Source: Deltaproteobacteria bacterium
GTDB lineage: Bacteria; Desulfobacterota; Binatia; UBA9968
DNA: 64,000 nt
Direction: 5' to 3'
Assembly (NCBI GenBank): GCA_016210115.1
Contig: JACQUW010000155.1
Span: forward strand, 1 to 64,000
The translations under genes were made by a program, and so were the position numbers. The notes under the pieces were generated by a model. That model was not told where the DNA came from, ran no database searches, and was given only the letters and a program-made list of their open reading frames with translations. Below are positions 17,310 to 26,488 of this stretch, piece after piece (the first letter of the stretch is position 1; every line of letters starts with the position of its first letter).

Positions 17310-18740
17310 ATGAAAAAAAAGACTCTGTTTCTGCTGCCGGTCCTGACGGCAGTCTTGGGGGCCTATCTCGCCTCAAATCCGCCCTGGCCCGGTCAAACCG
17401 AAGCGGCATCGTCTCCGGTTCCAAAATATATCTTCATATTTCTTGCCGATGGGGCCGGCATCACTCACATGGAAATAACAAGACAGTACAACCGCACCAT
17501 CCACAATGAAGGCTTGACGATTGTTGACAGGATCCTCAAGGAAGGATTTCTGGGGCTCCTCACGACCCATCCTGCGGATTCGCTTTCCACCGACTCGGCG
17601 GCCGCGGCCACGGCCCTGGCCTGCGGCTGTAAAGCCAAAAACGGAATGATCGGAATATGCGAGGACGGTCACGTCCCGAAAACCGTTATGGAAATCGCCA
17701 GAGAGAAAGGAATGCGCATCGGCCTGGTGACGAATTCAACAGTCTATGACGCCAGCCCTGCGGCATTCGTCTCTCATCTCTCTAACCGAAGACTCTACAG
17801 CTCCATTATTGACCAATATCTGAGGCTCGAACCGGAAGTTTTACTGGGGGGAGGAAGAGACCGGTTTCTGCCTCAGAGCCAAACGGGAAGTCGTAGAAAC
17901 GACGAAATCGACATGATCGTTTCATTTCAAAAACGCGGCTATAGCTATGTCTCAACCAGGAAGGAGCTGGCGGAAACCAGCGGGCCGAAGGTCCTTGGTC
18001 TTTTTAGCTTGCAAGAAATGAGCTTCGAGATCGACCGGAATAAGGAACTTGAGCCGTCCATCTATGACATGACGGATGCGGCTATCCGGATACTCCAACA
18101 GGGAAACCGCAACGGTTTTATGCTTTTTCTCGAAACTGAAAATGTTGACTCCGCTGCGCATCTGACTGATGCTGCCTCGCTGATCCGGGATTTTCGGGAA
18201 TTCGATCGCGCGGTGGCTTTGGCGTATGAGTTTTATCGCAGGCACCCCCGGGAAACACTGATCCTGGTTACTTCCGATCATGAGACCGGCGGGCTTGCTT
18301 TTACTCTGGCGCTTAAAGATCTAAGCTCCAAGGCGGGCAAGAACCAGGTTGCGGGAACGGAAAAGGACCTTAAGAAAATCCAATCGATATCGATCTCTCT
18401 AAAAAAGGCAGGCGAAATCCTTGGTCCAAACCCCACCCCCGAGTCGATTGACCGATTGATGAAGGATCATTTCAAGGAATTCTCGATCGCACCGGAGTTC
18501 AAAAAGGCGATTCTGGAAAAGACCCTGATCTCGCGGACCATCTTTAGCGACCCGACGGCCAATGCCCTCGGTATGATAGTTGCGAACAATACCCAAGGCT
18601 ATTGGCTGACGACAGCCCATACCAATCACCCGGTATTTGTCGGAGCCATGGGAGTAGGGGCGGAGAAGTTCCGCGGATATCAAGACAACACCGATTTTGC
18701 CAGGCACCTAAAGGTTTTGCTCGGCGAAAAACCTTCATAG
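17310..18740 (+). CDS. Secreted alkaline phosphatase (PhoA type)
   Basis: A 476-residue periplasmic metal-dependent phosphomonoesterase. A signal peptide covers residues 1-33. The metal and nucleophile motifs are FLADGAG (Asp47) and DSLSTDSAAAATALACG with Ser96 as the nucleophile; ETENVDSAAH and TSDHETGG supply the further metal ligands. Length fits the PhoA/PhoB family. It follows pcs by four bases. Regulation by phosphate starvation is expected from the family, but no PHO box is visible directly upstream. Confidence 0.9.
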   Translation: MKKKTLFLLPVLTAVLGAYLASNPPWPGQTEAASSPVPKYIFIFLADGAGITHMEITRQYNRTIHNEGLTIVDRILKEGFLGLLTTHPADSLSTDSAAAATALACGCKAKNGMIGICEDGHVPKTVMEIAREKGMRIGLVTNSTVYDASPAAFVSHLSNRRLYSSIIDQYLRLEPEVLLGGGRDRFLPQSQTGSRRNDEIDMIVSFQKRGYSYVSTRKELAETSGPKVLGLFSLQEMSFEIDRNKELEPSIYDMTDAAIRILQQGNRNGFMLFLETENVDSAAHLTDAASLIRDFREFDRAVALAYEFYRRHPRETLILVTSDHETGGLAFTLALKDLSSKAGKNQVAGTEKDLKKIQSISISLKKAGEILGPNPTPESIDRLMKDHFKEFSIAPEFKKAILEKTLISRTIFSDPTANALGMIVANNTQGYWLTTAHTNHPVFVGAMGVGAEKFRGYQDNTDFARHLKVLLGEKPS

Positions 18741-18914
18741 CCGGGAAGGAACCCCATTCCATCCCAAGCCGTACCATCAGGGCAGGGGAACGTTTTTCGT
18801 GCTCGTTTCGCGCTGCCGGGTCCCGCTACGGAACGTACATTTCGGAAGAAATATCCATGAAATTTTCACCGTTAGCGATGAAAACTCTGACCGATGGGGC
18901 GAGAGAAATCCGTC

Positions 18915-20726
18915 CTACGACGTTTTGGCCTGTTGCCTGAACTGATGACAATCGCGGCATATCCCCTGAGGGTTGTGATCCTTTTTGTCCTGATGGCATC
19001 CCAGGCAGTTCTCCCTCTTTGCCGCCGTCCACTGATGAGGCATGTGGCATGCAGTGCAGTCGGCGGCAGCGTGCGCCGGCCTGAGATGAAGCTCGCCGCG
19101 GTTTGGATGGCAACTTAAGCAACTCTTCAACGGCTTTACGCTCTGCTCTTTTAGATGGCACTGATCACAAGAGAAAGCCATGGGAGCGTCTGCAGGGCGC
19201 AAATGACACGTGGAGCAGTCTCCCACGAGTCCACGGCCGCGCCAGTGACACTGGTTGCAACTGAGCGTGGCATGCTTTCCACGAAGCGGCCATGGATGGG
19301 CGAATCTCTCCGCGGCCGCGACCTCGGTAGGTCTCAAAACCGTGGTTTCCTGGGCGATGATGGTATGGCAGAGCTGACAGTCCTTTCGAATAACCTTTCC
19401 GTCCCGGCTGACGTGATTCCCTTCGTGACAGCGAAAACAACCCGGATATAGGGTGTGGCCGATATTATCGGGGTGTGTGCGCCAGTCCACCTTCATCTCG
19501 GGAAAGATGTTGGTCTGGTAGATCTTCTGGACCTCCGAAATCGCCTTTTTGATCGCTTCCCGCTTGGTAGGGTAGAGCTTGGGATAGTGAGTGACGTAAA
19601 AACTGTCGAGCGCGGTCGCGATGCCTTCCCTGGCTTTCTCCTTTGTCTGATACGTCTGGCTCAGAGCCCGCACGGCCTCTCTCTTGATGTAGGGCAGAGT
19701 TCTATCGATGAGGCCGGTCAGCAGGGCCAGGTCCACGGCGCCGTCCGGGTCGCGAAAAATATGGCTGGGCCGGTTGTGGCAATCCATGCAATCCATTCTT
19801 CGAATCTCAAGCTTTTTGATCTGCTCCGGCGTCATGGAAACGGAGCGATCGAAATACTCGCTGACCCTTCCCTGGCTGTCTTTCATTCTGACCCATGGGA
19901 TCTTTTGCCGTTTGGGATCGGTGGCGCCGTACCACACTTCATTGGCAATATTCATGTGCCAATGGATTCCGGCGGTGATGCCGGTAGTGGGACTTCCCCC
20001 TCCGGTTCGAATGAGGCTGCTGACCTGGCGCACGCTGTTCTTCTCGTCATGGCCGAAACGGGTCACCACCTTGAGCTGCGCGCCAAAAAATTTCTCCGGC
20101 CAATGGCACTGCTCGCAGGTTTCCTGCGCCGGGCGAAGACTCTCCACGGGAGTGGGAATCGGACGGGGATATTTTTTAAAGAGCACGGAATAAATCTGAT
20201 AGGCCCCGGCCAACTTTGATCGGACATACCAGCCGGCGCCCGGTCCCACGTGGCATTCGGCGCAGGTCACCCGCGCATGAGGCGAGGCCTGATAAGCCTT
20301 GTATTCCGGCTCCATCACCGAGTGACAGAGAGCGCCGCAAAACGTGACCGACTCTGTAAAATGGTAGGCCTGATAACTCACCGTCGATACCAGGCCAAGA
20401 AAAACAACGGAGGAGAAAACAACTAACAAAAGCACTCCGCGCGTCCTGCGTTCGTTGAGATCGATGCGTGGATAGGGAGGCAGACCCTCTCCCCTGGCCC
20501 GCCGGCGCCGCTCCAGAAAAGCTCCGAGGGGAATGAGCAAAATGCCCATCAGCAGAAGCGCCGGATAGATCATGTAGACGAAGATCCCGATATAAGGATT
20601 GCCTCTCCCCAAAATCGCTTCAATCACCAGTAAGAAAACGATGGCAAGCAGGCTTAACAGGCTCAATCCGAGGCCTACGAGGCTTACAGGATGGCGCAGC
20701 AAACTGCGTATGTGACCGTCAGGCAT
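18915..20726 (-). CDS. Membrane-anchored NapC/NirT-like multiheme cytochrome c, 13 heme sites
   Basis: A 603-residue protein with three N-terminal hydrophobic segments (about 15-35, 48-72, 97-117) and a long periplasmic tail. The tail starts with a NapC/NirT-like region: an unusual CX3CH site (Cys130, Cys134), followed by SPHARVTCAECH and further CXXCH sites. I count twelve CXXCH plus the one CX3CH. The C-terminal part (about 450-603) packs seven heme sites closely and resembles other cytochrome c3/c7-like modules. NapC/NirT proteins take electrons from quinol; here the extra heme tail could pass them along without a separate periplasmic carrier. It lies downstream of the two-component genes on the same strand. 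Confidence 0.88.
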   Translation of the reverse strand: MPDGHIRSLLRHPVSLVGLGLSLLSLLAIVFLLVIEAILGRGNPYIGIFVYMIYPALLLMGILLIPLGAFLERRRRARGEGLPPYPRIDLNERRTRGVLLLVVFSSVVFLGLVSTVSYQAYHFTESVTFCGALCHSVMEPEYKAYQASPHARVTCAECHVGPGAGWYVRSKLAGAYQIYSVLFKKYPRPIPTPVESLRPAQETCEQCHWPEKFFGAQLKVVTRFGHDEKNSVRQVSSLIRTGGGSPTTGITAGIHWHMNIANEVWYGATDPKRQKIPWVRMKDSQGRVSEYFDRSVSMTPEQIKKLEIRRMDCMDCHNRPSHIFRDPDGAVDLALLTGLIDRTLPYIKREAVRALSQTYQTKEKAREGIATALDSFYVTHYPKLYPTKREAIKKAISEVQKIYQTNIFPEMKVDWRTHPDNIGHTLYPGCFRCHEGNHVSRDGKVIRKDCQLCHTIIAQETTVLRPTEVAAAERFAHPWPLRGKHATLSCNQCHWRGRGLVGDCSTCHLRPADAPMAFSCDQCHLKEQSVKPLKSCLSCHPNRGELHLRPAHAAADCTACHMPHQWTAAKRENCLGCHQDKKDHNPQGICRDCHQFRQQAKTS

Positions 20727-21246
20727 TACTCTCTTCTCCTCGTCCGAATTATATTAGTGCTTTTCCCTAACAACTAAGCACTTCTTCTCCGCTTTCCAGG
20801 GCATCTTCCGAAAGTTTTCTTCCGCCTCTCGCCTGATATTCTCACCGAAAAGCAAAAATGGAATCGGCCATAAGGAGCATAAAACAATGGCGCGATGTGA
20901 TGGCGGCAATTCGGTGAAACCGGTTTTACTGGAACCCCATAAGATGGGAGATCACCACCGTCATAAAAGATGGCGGCGCCCTCCCGGGAGGTGAGAACTG
21001 AGCTACTACCGAATCCCCCTACCCTTCATCCTTTTGCTCGGTCCCCTAATGCGAGCGGCGCACGTGATCTTTCTTCCATTGGTTGGTTTCGGCCTCTTCT
21101 CGGCTTTCTCGGCAAAAAGGTGTTGCCCTATCTCAGCAAGGCCGCCGCCTGCGAGGCGCCTGGCTGCTGTGCCGCCTGATACGCAGTGCGCATAAGCGAG
21201 GCATTAAAGCGCAAGGAAGTAAACGGATTTTTGGACCAGGCCGTCA
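20727..21246. other. Intergenic region upstream of the 13-heme cytochrome
   Basis: About 520 bases between the response regulator gene and the 13-heme cytochrome gene, both leftward. It probably holds the cytochrome promoter and the regulator's target site, but I cannot point to a convincing inverted repeat. A GCCCTCCCGGGAGG palindrome occurs near 20985. On the plus strand, bases 21190-21254 read as RISEALKRKEVNGFLDQAVI and a stop, perhaps the end of a lost gene. Confidence 0.4.
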
Positions 21247-21906
21247 TCAAGTAACGATTCCTTTCTGGAGAGCCAGCTTGACCAGCTCTGCCTTGTTATG
21301 GACGCCGAGTTTCTCGGCCATGTGTGCCCGGTGAGCCATCGCCGTCTTCACGCTGATCCCCAGGATCTCAGCGATCTCCTTGTTGGTCTTTCCTTCCGCA
21401 ACCAGCTTGAGTACTTGCTTCTCCCGGTCCGTCAGGCTTTCATACGGATCCTCCTGTTCCGCTGGCTTAATTCCACCGAGATAGCCTTCGATCACCGCGG
21501 GGGCAACTTCGGGGTGGAGAAAAGTTCCGCCGTGATAAACCGCTTTGATGGCGGCGACCAGTTCTCCCGCCGCAGCCCGCTTTAACACGTATCCCGAAAC
21601 TCCCTCCTTGAGAAAGCGAAAGAGATACTCTTTGTTCGCATACTGAGTTAAAATTAAAATCTTCACTTCAGGAGCAAGCTTCTTCAGCTCCAGCGTTGTT
21701 TCAAGCCCTCCCAGCCCTGGCATGGCGATATCCAGGAGAACAATATCCGGATGAACCTTTTTGACCTGCTCGATCGCCTCAGACCCGTCCGCTGCCTCTC
21801 CCACAACCTCAAGATCGTTGTGCGCGGCAAGAAGAGCCCTGATTCCCTCGCGAAAAAGGGCATGATCATCGACGATGAGAAGCCTTATCTTCCCCACAGC
21901 TCGCAT
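21247..21906 (-). CDS. NarL/LuxR-family response regulator
   Basis: A 219-residue DNA-binding regulator. The receiver domain (about 6-122) has DD at 13-14, the phospho-acceptor Asp59 in VLLDIAMPG, Thr in ILTQYA and Lys in YVLKRAA. A LuxR-type helix-turn-helix follows (about 152-215) with SLTDREKQVLKLVAEGKTN and KEIAEILGISVKTA. It starts seven bases after the stop of the kinase gene and is certainly its partner. The likely targets are the surrounding cytochrome genes. Confidence 0.93.
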   Translation of the reverse strand: MRAVGKIRLLIVDDHALFREGIRALLAAHNDLEVVGEAADGSEAIEQVKKVHPDIVLLDIAMPGLGGLETTLELKKLAPEVKILILTQYANKEYLFRFLKEGVSGYVLKRAAAGELVAAIKAVYHGGTFLHPEVAPAVIEGYLGGIKPAEQEDPYESLTDREKQVLKLVAEGKTNKEIAEILGISVKTAMAHRAHMAEKLGVHNKAELVKLALQKGIVT

Positions 21907-21913
21907 TCACCTC

Positions 21914-23743
21914 TCAATGGCCGTCAACTGGAATCTTGATCGTCAGCCGCGTTCCCTTTCCCGGCTCCGAATCGACCCCAAAGGCGCCGTCGAAGAGCGT
22001 CGTCCGTTCCTTCATCCCAAGAAGTCCAAAACTCCCGTCCGTGGTTACTTTTGGATCAAAACCTTTCCCGTTATCCTCAACCTCGAGGCAGATATGTCTA
22101 TCGCCGAATTCAATTGCAATTGCAACGCCGTTAGCCTCTGCGTGTCTGGCGATATTGGAGATAGCCTCCTGGCCTATTCTGAAGAGCGTAGTCTCGATCT
22201 CCGGCTTTAACCTCCGCTCTGTGCCCAGAACCTTAAAGGTCAGATCGATTCCCAGCGGCTCGAGCCGGCTTTCCGCAACCCAACGGATAGCCGAAGTAAG
22301 ACCCAGATCATCTAGGACAGAAGGTCTGAGGTCCAAGATCAGGCGGTGGATGCTGTCAAGCGTGCGGTCGGCCATCGCCTTCATATGCGTGAGTTTTTTC
22401 TTCAGCTCTTCGGGAGCGCTTTCGGCCGTCGTCTCTATCGACAAAAGCAGGGCCGCTAGATCCTGGCTCGTCTCGTCATGAAGTTCGCGAGCGATTCTTT
22501 TCCGCTCCTCTTCCTGGACCCCGATCACCTTCTTCAAAAGCTCCCCGCGGATTTCCTCTTTTCGTTGAACTTCGCGATAGAGATCCTCTAACTCTCTCGT
22601 ACGCTCCTGAACTCTCTGCTCCAGATCCCGCTTCCCCTCAGCAATGATTTCCAATGAGGCTTTCAATGTGAGTCGCATCTGATCGAGTGATTGCGCAAGA
22701 AACCCGATCTCGTCTTCGCCTAATGGAGGAATGGGACCATCCAGGTCTCCCTTCGCAATCCGCTTCGCCGCCTCGGTCAAGGTTCTAACGGGCTTCGTTA
22801 CGCTCCCGCCCACTCCGCCGGCAAAAAGGAGCGCCACCAGGATAGTCGAAGACCCCAGAAGCAAGAAGCGTCTTTCCATAGCGAATGACGGAGCGAGAGC
22901 TTCTTTTTCCGCCTGCCGGATGCTCAGCCCCCAGGGGGCGTTTTTTAAGGGCGCAAACGCGATGACCTCTCGCTCACGCTCGGGGAAACCCTTCTGTTCG
23001 TGACACGTATGGCAAGCTCCCACTACAGACTTTTTATCGCGAATTAGGCCGGCCAGGAAACGGCCGTGATCGCTATCGATGAAAGCGCGGCCCGTTTTAG
23101 TTGAGGCGAGCACAATCCCGCGGCCGTCGACGAGTTCCAGATACGTCGTATCACCCAGCCGAATGGGGTGGAGGAGAGAATGAAAACGAGGATTTTGCGG
23201 GTCCAGTTCTCCTCCCACCGCTCCGCTGAGCTCGCCACGCGAGTCGCGAATCGGCACCACCGCAAAGATCCGTTTCTTCCCATCGATAATCAGGTTCGAC
23301 ACCTCCGGCCTGCCGACTTCGAGGACCTGCCGGATCGGGGGCAGCAACGAGAATTCCTCGTCCGTCCGTAAAGGGCGTTGCGGTTCAATCCAAACCATCT
23401 TCCCTGTTCGGTTAATGAGGAAAACTCCCTCGGTGAAAATCGATTGGAGATAGGCTTCGCGCAGCGCCGCGCGCAAAGCTTGCCCGGCGTCTCTTTCCAC
23501 GCCGAAACGGGCAAGCAGCGCCACCTCCTGTAGGAGCACCAGGTTTGATTTAAGCAGATAATCCAGATTATCCACCAGCGCCTGAACGAGATGCCGGCGT
23601 TCGTTTAACGCACGGTCGGAAAGTTCCTCGCTGCCCCAGTGATTGGAGACGAGGAGAATGCCCGCCAGAGCCACCATCCATAGTCCAACCAGAAAGATGA
23701 TGCGCCCCCAAAGATTTTTTCTAAGGAAACGCAACGGGTTCAT
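21914..23743 (-). CDS. NarX-like sensor histidine kinase with a CXXCH heme motif in the sensor
   Basis: A 609-residue membrane kinase. The first membrane helix is at about 13-33, then a large periplasmic sensor region to about 290, a second helix (about 292-312), HAMP (about 313-365), a coiled coil, the HisKA_3 box RIARELHDETSQDLAALLLS with His422, and a HATPase domain to the end (NIARHA, DNGKGFD, GLLGMKER, GKGTRLTI). The sensor has the look of a double Cache fold (RIFAVVPIRDSRGELSGAVGG) and contains CHTCH at residues 244-248, the signature for covalent heme c attachment. Such a heme could sense redox state, oxygen or NO. It is next to many c-type cytochrome genes, so the cell can make heme c. 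Confidence 0.9.
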   Translation of the reverse strand: MNPLRFLRKNLWGRIIFLVGLWMVALAGILLVSNHWGSEELSDRALNERRHLVQALVDNLDYLLKSNLVLLQEVALLARFGVERDAGQALRAALREAYLQSIFTEGVFLINRTGKMVWIEPQRPLRTDEEFSLLPPIRQVLEVGRPEVSNLIIDGKKRIFAVVPIRDSRGELSGAVGGELDPQNPRFHSLLHPIRLGDTTYLELVDGRGIVLASTKTGRAFIDSDHGRFLAGLIRDKKSVVGACHTCHEQKGFPEREREVIAFAPLKNAPWGLSIRQAEKEALAPSFAMERRFLLLGSSTILVALLFAGGVGGSVTKPVRTLTEAAKRIAKGDLDGPIPPLGEDEIGFLAQSLDQMRLTLKASLEIIAEGKRDLEQRVQERTRELEDLYREVQRKEEIRGELLKKVIGVQEEERKRIARELHDETSQDLAALLLSIETTAESAPEELKKKLTHMKAMADRTLDSIHRLILDLRPSVLDDLGLTSAIRWVAESRLEPLGIDLTFKVLGTERRLKPEIETTLFRIGQEAISNIARHAEANGVAIAIEFGDRHICLEVEDNGKGFDPKVTTDGSFGLLGMKERTTLFDGAFGVDSEPGKGTRLTIKIPVDGH

Positions 23744-23770
23744 TTGACTTCCACTCCGGCCCCGGGAAAA

Positions 23771-24571
23771 TCAGCCACGATGACTCCGACGGGACGGAGT
23801 TTCGATCTCTTCCTGCTCCTCAATGTTCTCTTCTTGTTTTCCTTTGCGACCAGCGTTCTCGGCCCCTTCCCCGTCAAAGGAAATCTCCGTTTCCCCGCCA
23901 ATGAGACGCGCGTATTCCAACGGATGCTCCTTCTCCATCCTCTCTTCACTAATCTTACCGGTAAAAATGCTGGTATCGAACGGAAACACGTCGGGATTCA
24001 GGTGGGCGTTATAGATGTGCCAGATAATGACAATCAGAAACGCCAGCAACCCCTCACTCGAGTGCGCCACGTTCGCCGCCGGGACGACTTCACCGGGAAG
24101 AACACTCGTCCAGGCAATTGGGAAATAAAGAATAAACCCGGTGAGAATCATGATCGCTCCGCCCAAAATGAGACCCCAGTACTCGAACTTCTGCCGGTAT
24201 TCATAGCGATCAAACTGGGCCTGCTCCTCTGAAACGCCCAGGTAGTAGCGCAGTGTGATGATGGCGTCCCGGAAATCTTTCTTTGTCGGGATCATGTTCA
24301 GCTCGACCCGCTTCATCATGGCCAGTGACAGCACCACGGCCAGGTGTAAGGCCGCAATCACGGCGAACAGAATACCCGCGAGGCGGTGAAGCGAGCGCAC
24401 TCGATCAATACCGCCGAGATGAACAATAAGCCACTGGGCCCATCCCATATCGAAAAATTTCTGCGGGAAACCGGTCACGGCAAGAAGGAGAAACAGCACC
24501 ATAACCAGGAAATGCTCAAGCCGCTGTCTCGGGCTAAACCGCGTGAAAAATTCCTGCTTTGCCTTTTCCAT
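23771..24571 (-). CDS. Di-heme cytochrome b membrane subunit
   Basis: A 266-residue membrane protein related to prokaryotic cytochrome b561 / formate dehydrogenase gamma subunits. Four hydrophobic helices are visible (about 18-36, 62-85, 130-150, 168-188). Candidate heme ligands are His20, His67 and His78, plus His171 and His186. The end carries NPDVFPFDTSIFTGKISEER and HPLEYARLIGG, shared with the cytochrome b gene at 25649-26488, followed by an acidic, glutamate-rich tail. It is five bases after the 9-heme cytochrome c gene and probably forms a membrane complex with it, oxidising quinol. Confidence 0.85.
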   Translation of the reverse strand: MEKAKQEFFTRFSPRQRLEHFLVMVLFLLLAVTGFPQKFFDMGWAQWLIVHLGGIDRVRSLHRLAGILFAVIAALHLAVVLSLAMMKRVELNMIPTKKDFRDAIITLRYYLGVSEEQAQFDRYEYRQKFEYWGLILGGAIMILTGFILYFPIAWTSVLPGEVVPAANVAHSSEGLLAFLIVIIWHIYNAHLNPDVFPFDTSIFTGKISEERMEKEHPLEYARLIGGETEISFDGEGAENAGRKGKQEENIEEQEEIETPSRRSHRG

Positions 24572-24576
24572 CTCAA

Positions 24577-25656
24577 TTACCTGTTAACGACCACTCGCCA
24601 GATATGGAGAAGAATCTGCAGAACCAAGCCCGCAATGACGAAAGGAATAAAAATCTGGTAGAAGAGTTTGACGTAGTAGACGAGAGGCGCTTTTTGCGGG
24701 CTCGGCTCATAATGGGAGAGCCAGGCGGCCGGGAAGTTTTCAGTGGCCCCCGCGTGGCACTTGGCGCAAACTCTTACCAGGTTGGCCTTCATCACGGCGG
24801 ATCTTGGATCCTTCACCGAGAGTATATCGTGCACCCCATGGCAGTCCGTGCAAACGGCAGTGACGGCCGCAGGCGTGATCTGCTCCTTCCTGTGAGAAGA
24901 GGCCGTCATGCCGTGGAAGTCCTTGAGGTAAGTTTGAAGAACCATGGTCGAGAGACCGTATTTTTTCATCAGCTTCTCGTCCGTATGGCAGCGCGCGCAG
25001 AGTTCCGGTGTCCTCAACCGAAACGAAGCTGTCCTTGGATCCTCGATGTTGTGGGCCCGGTGGCAATCCGCACAGACCGGGGCGTCGGCGTTCCCCTCCT
25101 GCAGAAGAGCTTTGCCATGAACGCTTCGGGAATACTGCTGGTAAATTTCCTGATGGCATCGGGAACAGGTCTTTGAGATGCGAGACTTTGGAACACCCGG
25201 GCGCGCCACGTCGTGAGCGCCGTGGCAATCGACGCAGAGCGGAGCCTTCAGATTTCCGGCCGCGAGGATCACGTAGTGAACGCTGTCAAGCGTTTTTGTG
25301 TAATTGTCGAAGTGGCAGCCCTTGCAGATCTCATAATAGGCCAAAGTGAACTCGCGCAGGTTCTTGAACGATCTCGCCGGATGGGGGTAGGTGGTTACGT
25401 CAGAGTGGCAGTCGGTGCAGCGCAGTTTGTCTCCGTGTACGGAGCGGCCGAAGCGCTCCACGTCGACGAAAAGGGAGCGCTTCTCGCCGCTCGGCAGGAC
25501 GAGCTCCAACGCGCTGTTGCTGTGGCAAGTCAGGCAAAACTGCACGTCGGGCGAGACAGTCTCGGCAGCGGGCGAGCGCTGCGCCAGCAGAAGAAACATG
25601 CCCAAAACTCCTGCGGCAAAAAACCATAAAGTCGGCTGGTGTCCTGGCTTATTCAT
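24577..25656 (-). CDS. Nine-heme periplasmic cytochrome c with C-terminal anchor
   Basis: A 359-residue exported protein. A signal peptide covers about 1-31, nine CXXCH sites follow, and a hydrophobic helix near the C-terminus (about 325-350, IFIPFVIAGLVLQILLHIW) anchors it in the membrane. Spaced histidines such as RSVHG, DSVHY and DFHG between the CXXCH sites could be distal heme ligands. It overlaps the start of the upstream cytochrome b gene by a few bases and sits just before its own cytochrome b gene, so it is the second cytochrome c of a duplicated c/b pair. Confidence 0.9.
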   Translation of the reverse strand: MNKPGHQPTLWFFAAGVLGMFLLLAQRSPAAETVSPDVQFCLTCHSNSALELVLPSGEKRSLFVDVERFGRSVHGDKLRCTDCHSDVTTYPHPARSFKNLREFTLAYYEICKGCHFDNYTKTLDSVHYVILAAGNLKAPLCVDCHGAHDVARPGVPKSRISKTCSRCHQEIYQQYSRSVHGKALLQEGNADAPVCADCHRAHNIEDPRTASFRLRTPELCARCHTDEKLMKKYGLSTMVLQTYLKDFHGMTASSHRKEQITPAAVTAVCTDCHGVHDILSVKDPRSAVMKANLVRVCAKCHAGATENFPAAWLSHYEPSPQKAPLVYYVKLFYQIFIPFVIAGLVLQILLHIWRVVVNR

Positions 25657-26488
25657 GCAAAAATGCCAACAGCGTCAGACCAAAAAGAACAAAGCCCGTG
25701 ACGACCGCGCAGAAACCGATGATTCTACCGAAGTTCCTCAGCCAAAGAGGCGGCTGATCCGTTCGGATGCTCTCTAGGGTCCCTTCCTGCAGGAGCCTTT
25801 GATATTCTAAAGGGCGTTCTTCCTGGAGCTCCTTTTCACTCACTCTCCCGGTAAAGATAACGAGATCCATCGGAAATTTATCCGGACGGAAGTGGCTGTT
25901 AAAAAAATGAATCGTGAAGATAAACCAAACGGCCAATAGGGCTTCTTCGGCATGGATTATAAGGGCGATGTTGAACAACCATCCGGGAAGATGGCTGCCA
26001 AAAAAGGCGGAAAACCACATCACATAGCCGGAGATACCGATCACCGCCATGCCCCAAAAGACGGCCCAATAATCGAATTTTTCCCAGTAAGTGAAGCGAC
26101 CGAATTGCGGCTTTGCTCCCAATCCAAAAAACCAGCGAAAGTGCTGGAGCATTTCGAGAAAATCTCCAGGCTGGGGAACCATGGAGTCAGGTCCCCAGAG
26201 GATTCCGACTTCTCCCCTGATGAAGGCCCGGTAAAAGCCCGCGCCGAGATGAAGCACAAAGCAGAGCGTCATCAAAAAAGCAAAGGTCTTGTGAAAAAAA
26301 AGGACCGCGCCGAAGCCGCCCATGGCATTGGCCAGCTCGCTGGCCCAGGCCGATTGGTTGAACCTGAGCGGCATTCCCGAAGCAGCCAGCCCTAAGAAAC
26401 TTAACATCAACAGGCCGTGGAGCAGCCGGTGATAGAGGTTGAACCGCAGATAATATGCCGGCGTTTGGTCAAGAGCCTGGAGGTTCAT
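25649..26488 (-). CDS. Di-heme cytochrome b membrane subunit (first copy)
   Basis: A 279-residue membrane protein with four to five helices. Likely heme ligands include His20, His24, His66 and His80 in the first half and His178, His194 or His198 later. It shares HFRPDKFPMDLVIFTGRVSE and RPLEYQRLLQEG with the cytochrome b at 23771-24571, showing common ancestry. The start at 26488 is supported by the family N-terminus YYLRFNLYHRLLHGLLM and by a nearby AAGG; the frame is open further upstream but there it runs inside the preceding cytochrome gene. It overlaps that gene by 20 bases. Confidence 0.85.
   Translation of the reverse strand: MNLQALDQTPAYYLRFNLYHRLLHGLLMLSFLGLAASGMPLRFNQSAWASELANAMGGFGAVLFFHKTFAFLMTLCFVLHLGAGFYRAFIRGEVGILWGPDSMVPQPGDFLEMLQHFRWFFGLGAKPQFGRFTYWEKFDYWAVFWGMAVIGISGYVMWFSAFFGSHLPGWLFNIALIIHAEEALLAVWFIFTIHFFNSHFRPDKFPMDLVIFTGRVSEKELQEERPLEYQRLLQEGTLESIRTDQPPLWLRNFGRIIGFCAVVTGFVLFGLTLLAFLHE

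Noticed and set aside
16580-17311. 243-codon minus-strand frame
   Set aside because: Antisense of the phosphatidylcholine synthase gene, which has clear catalytic motifs on the other strand.
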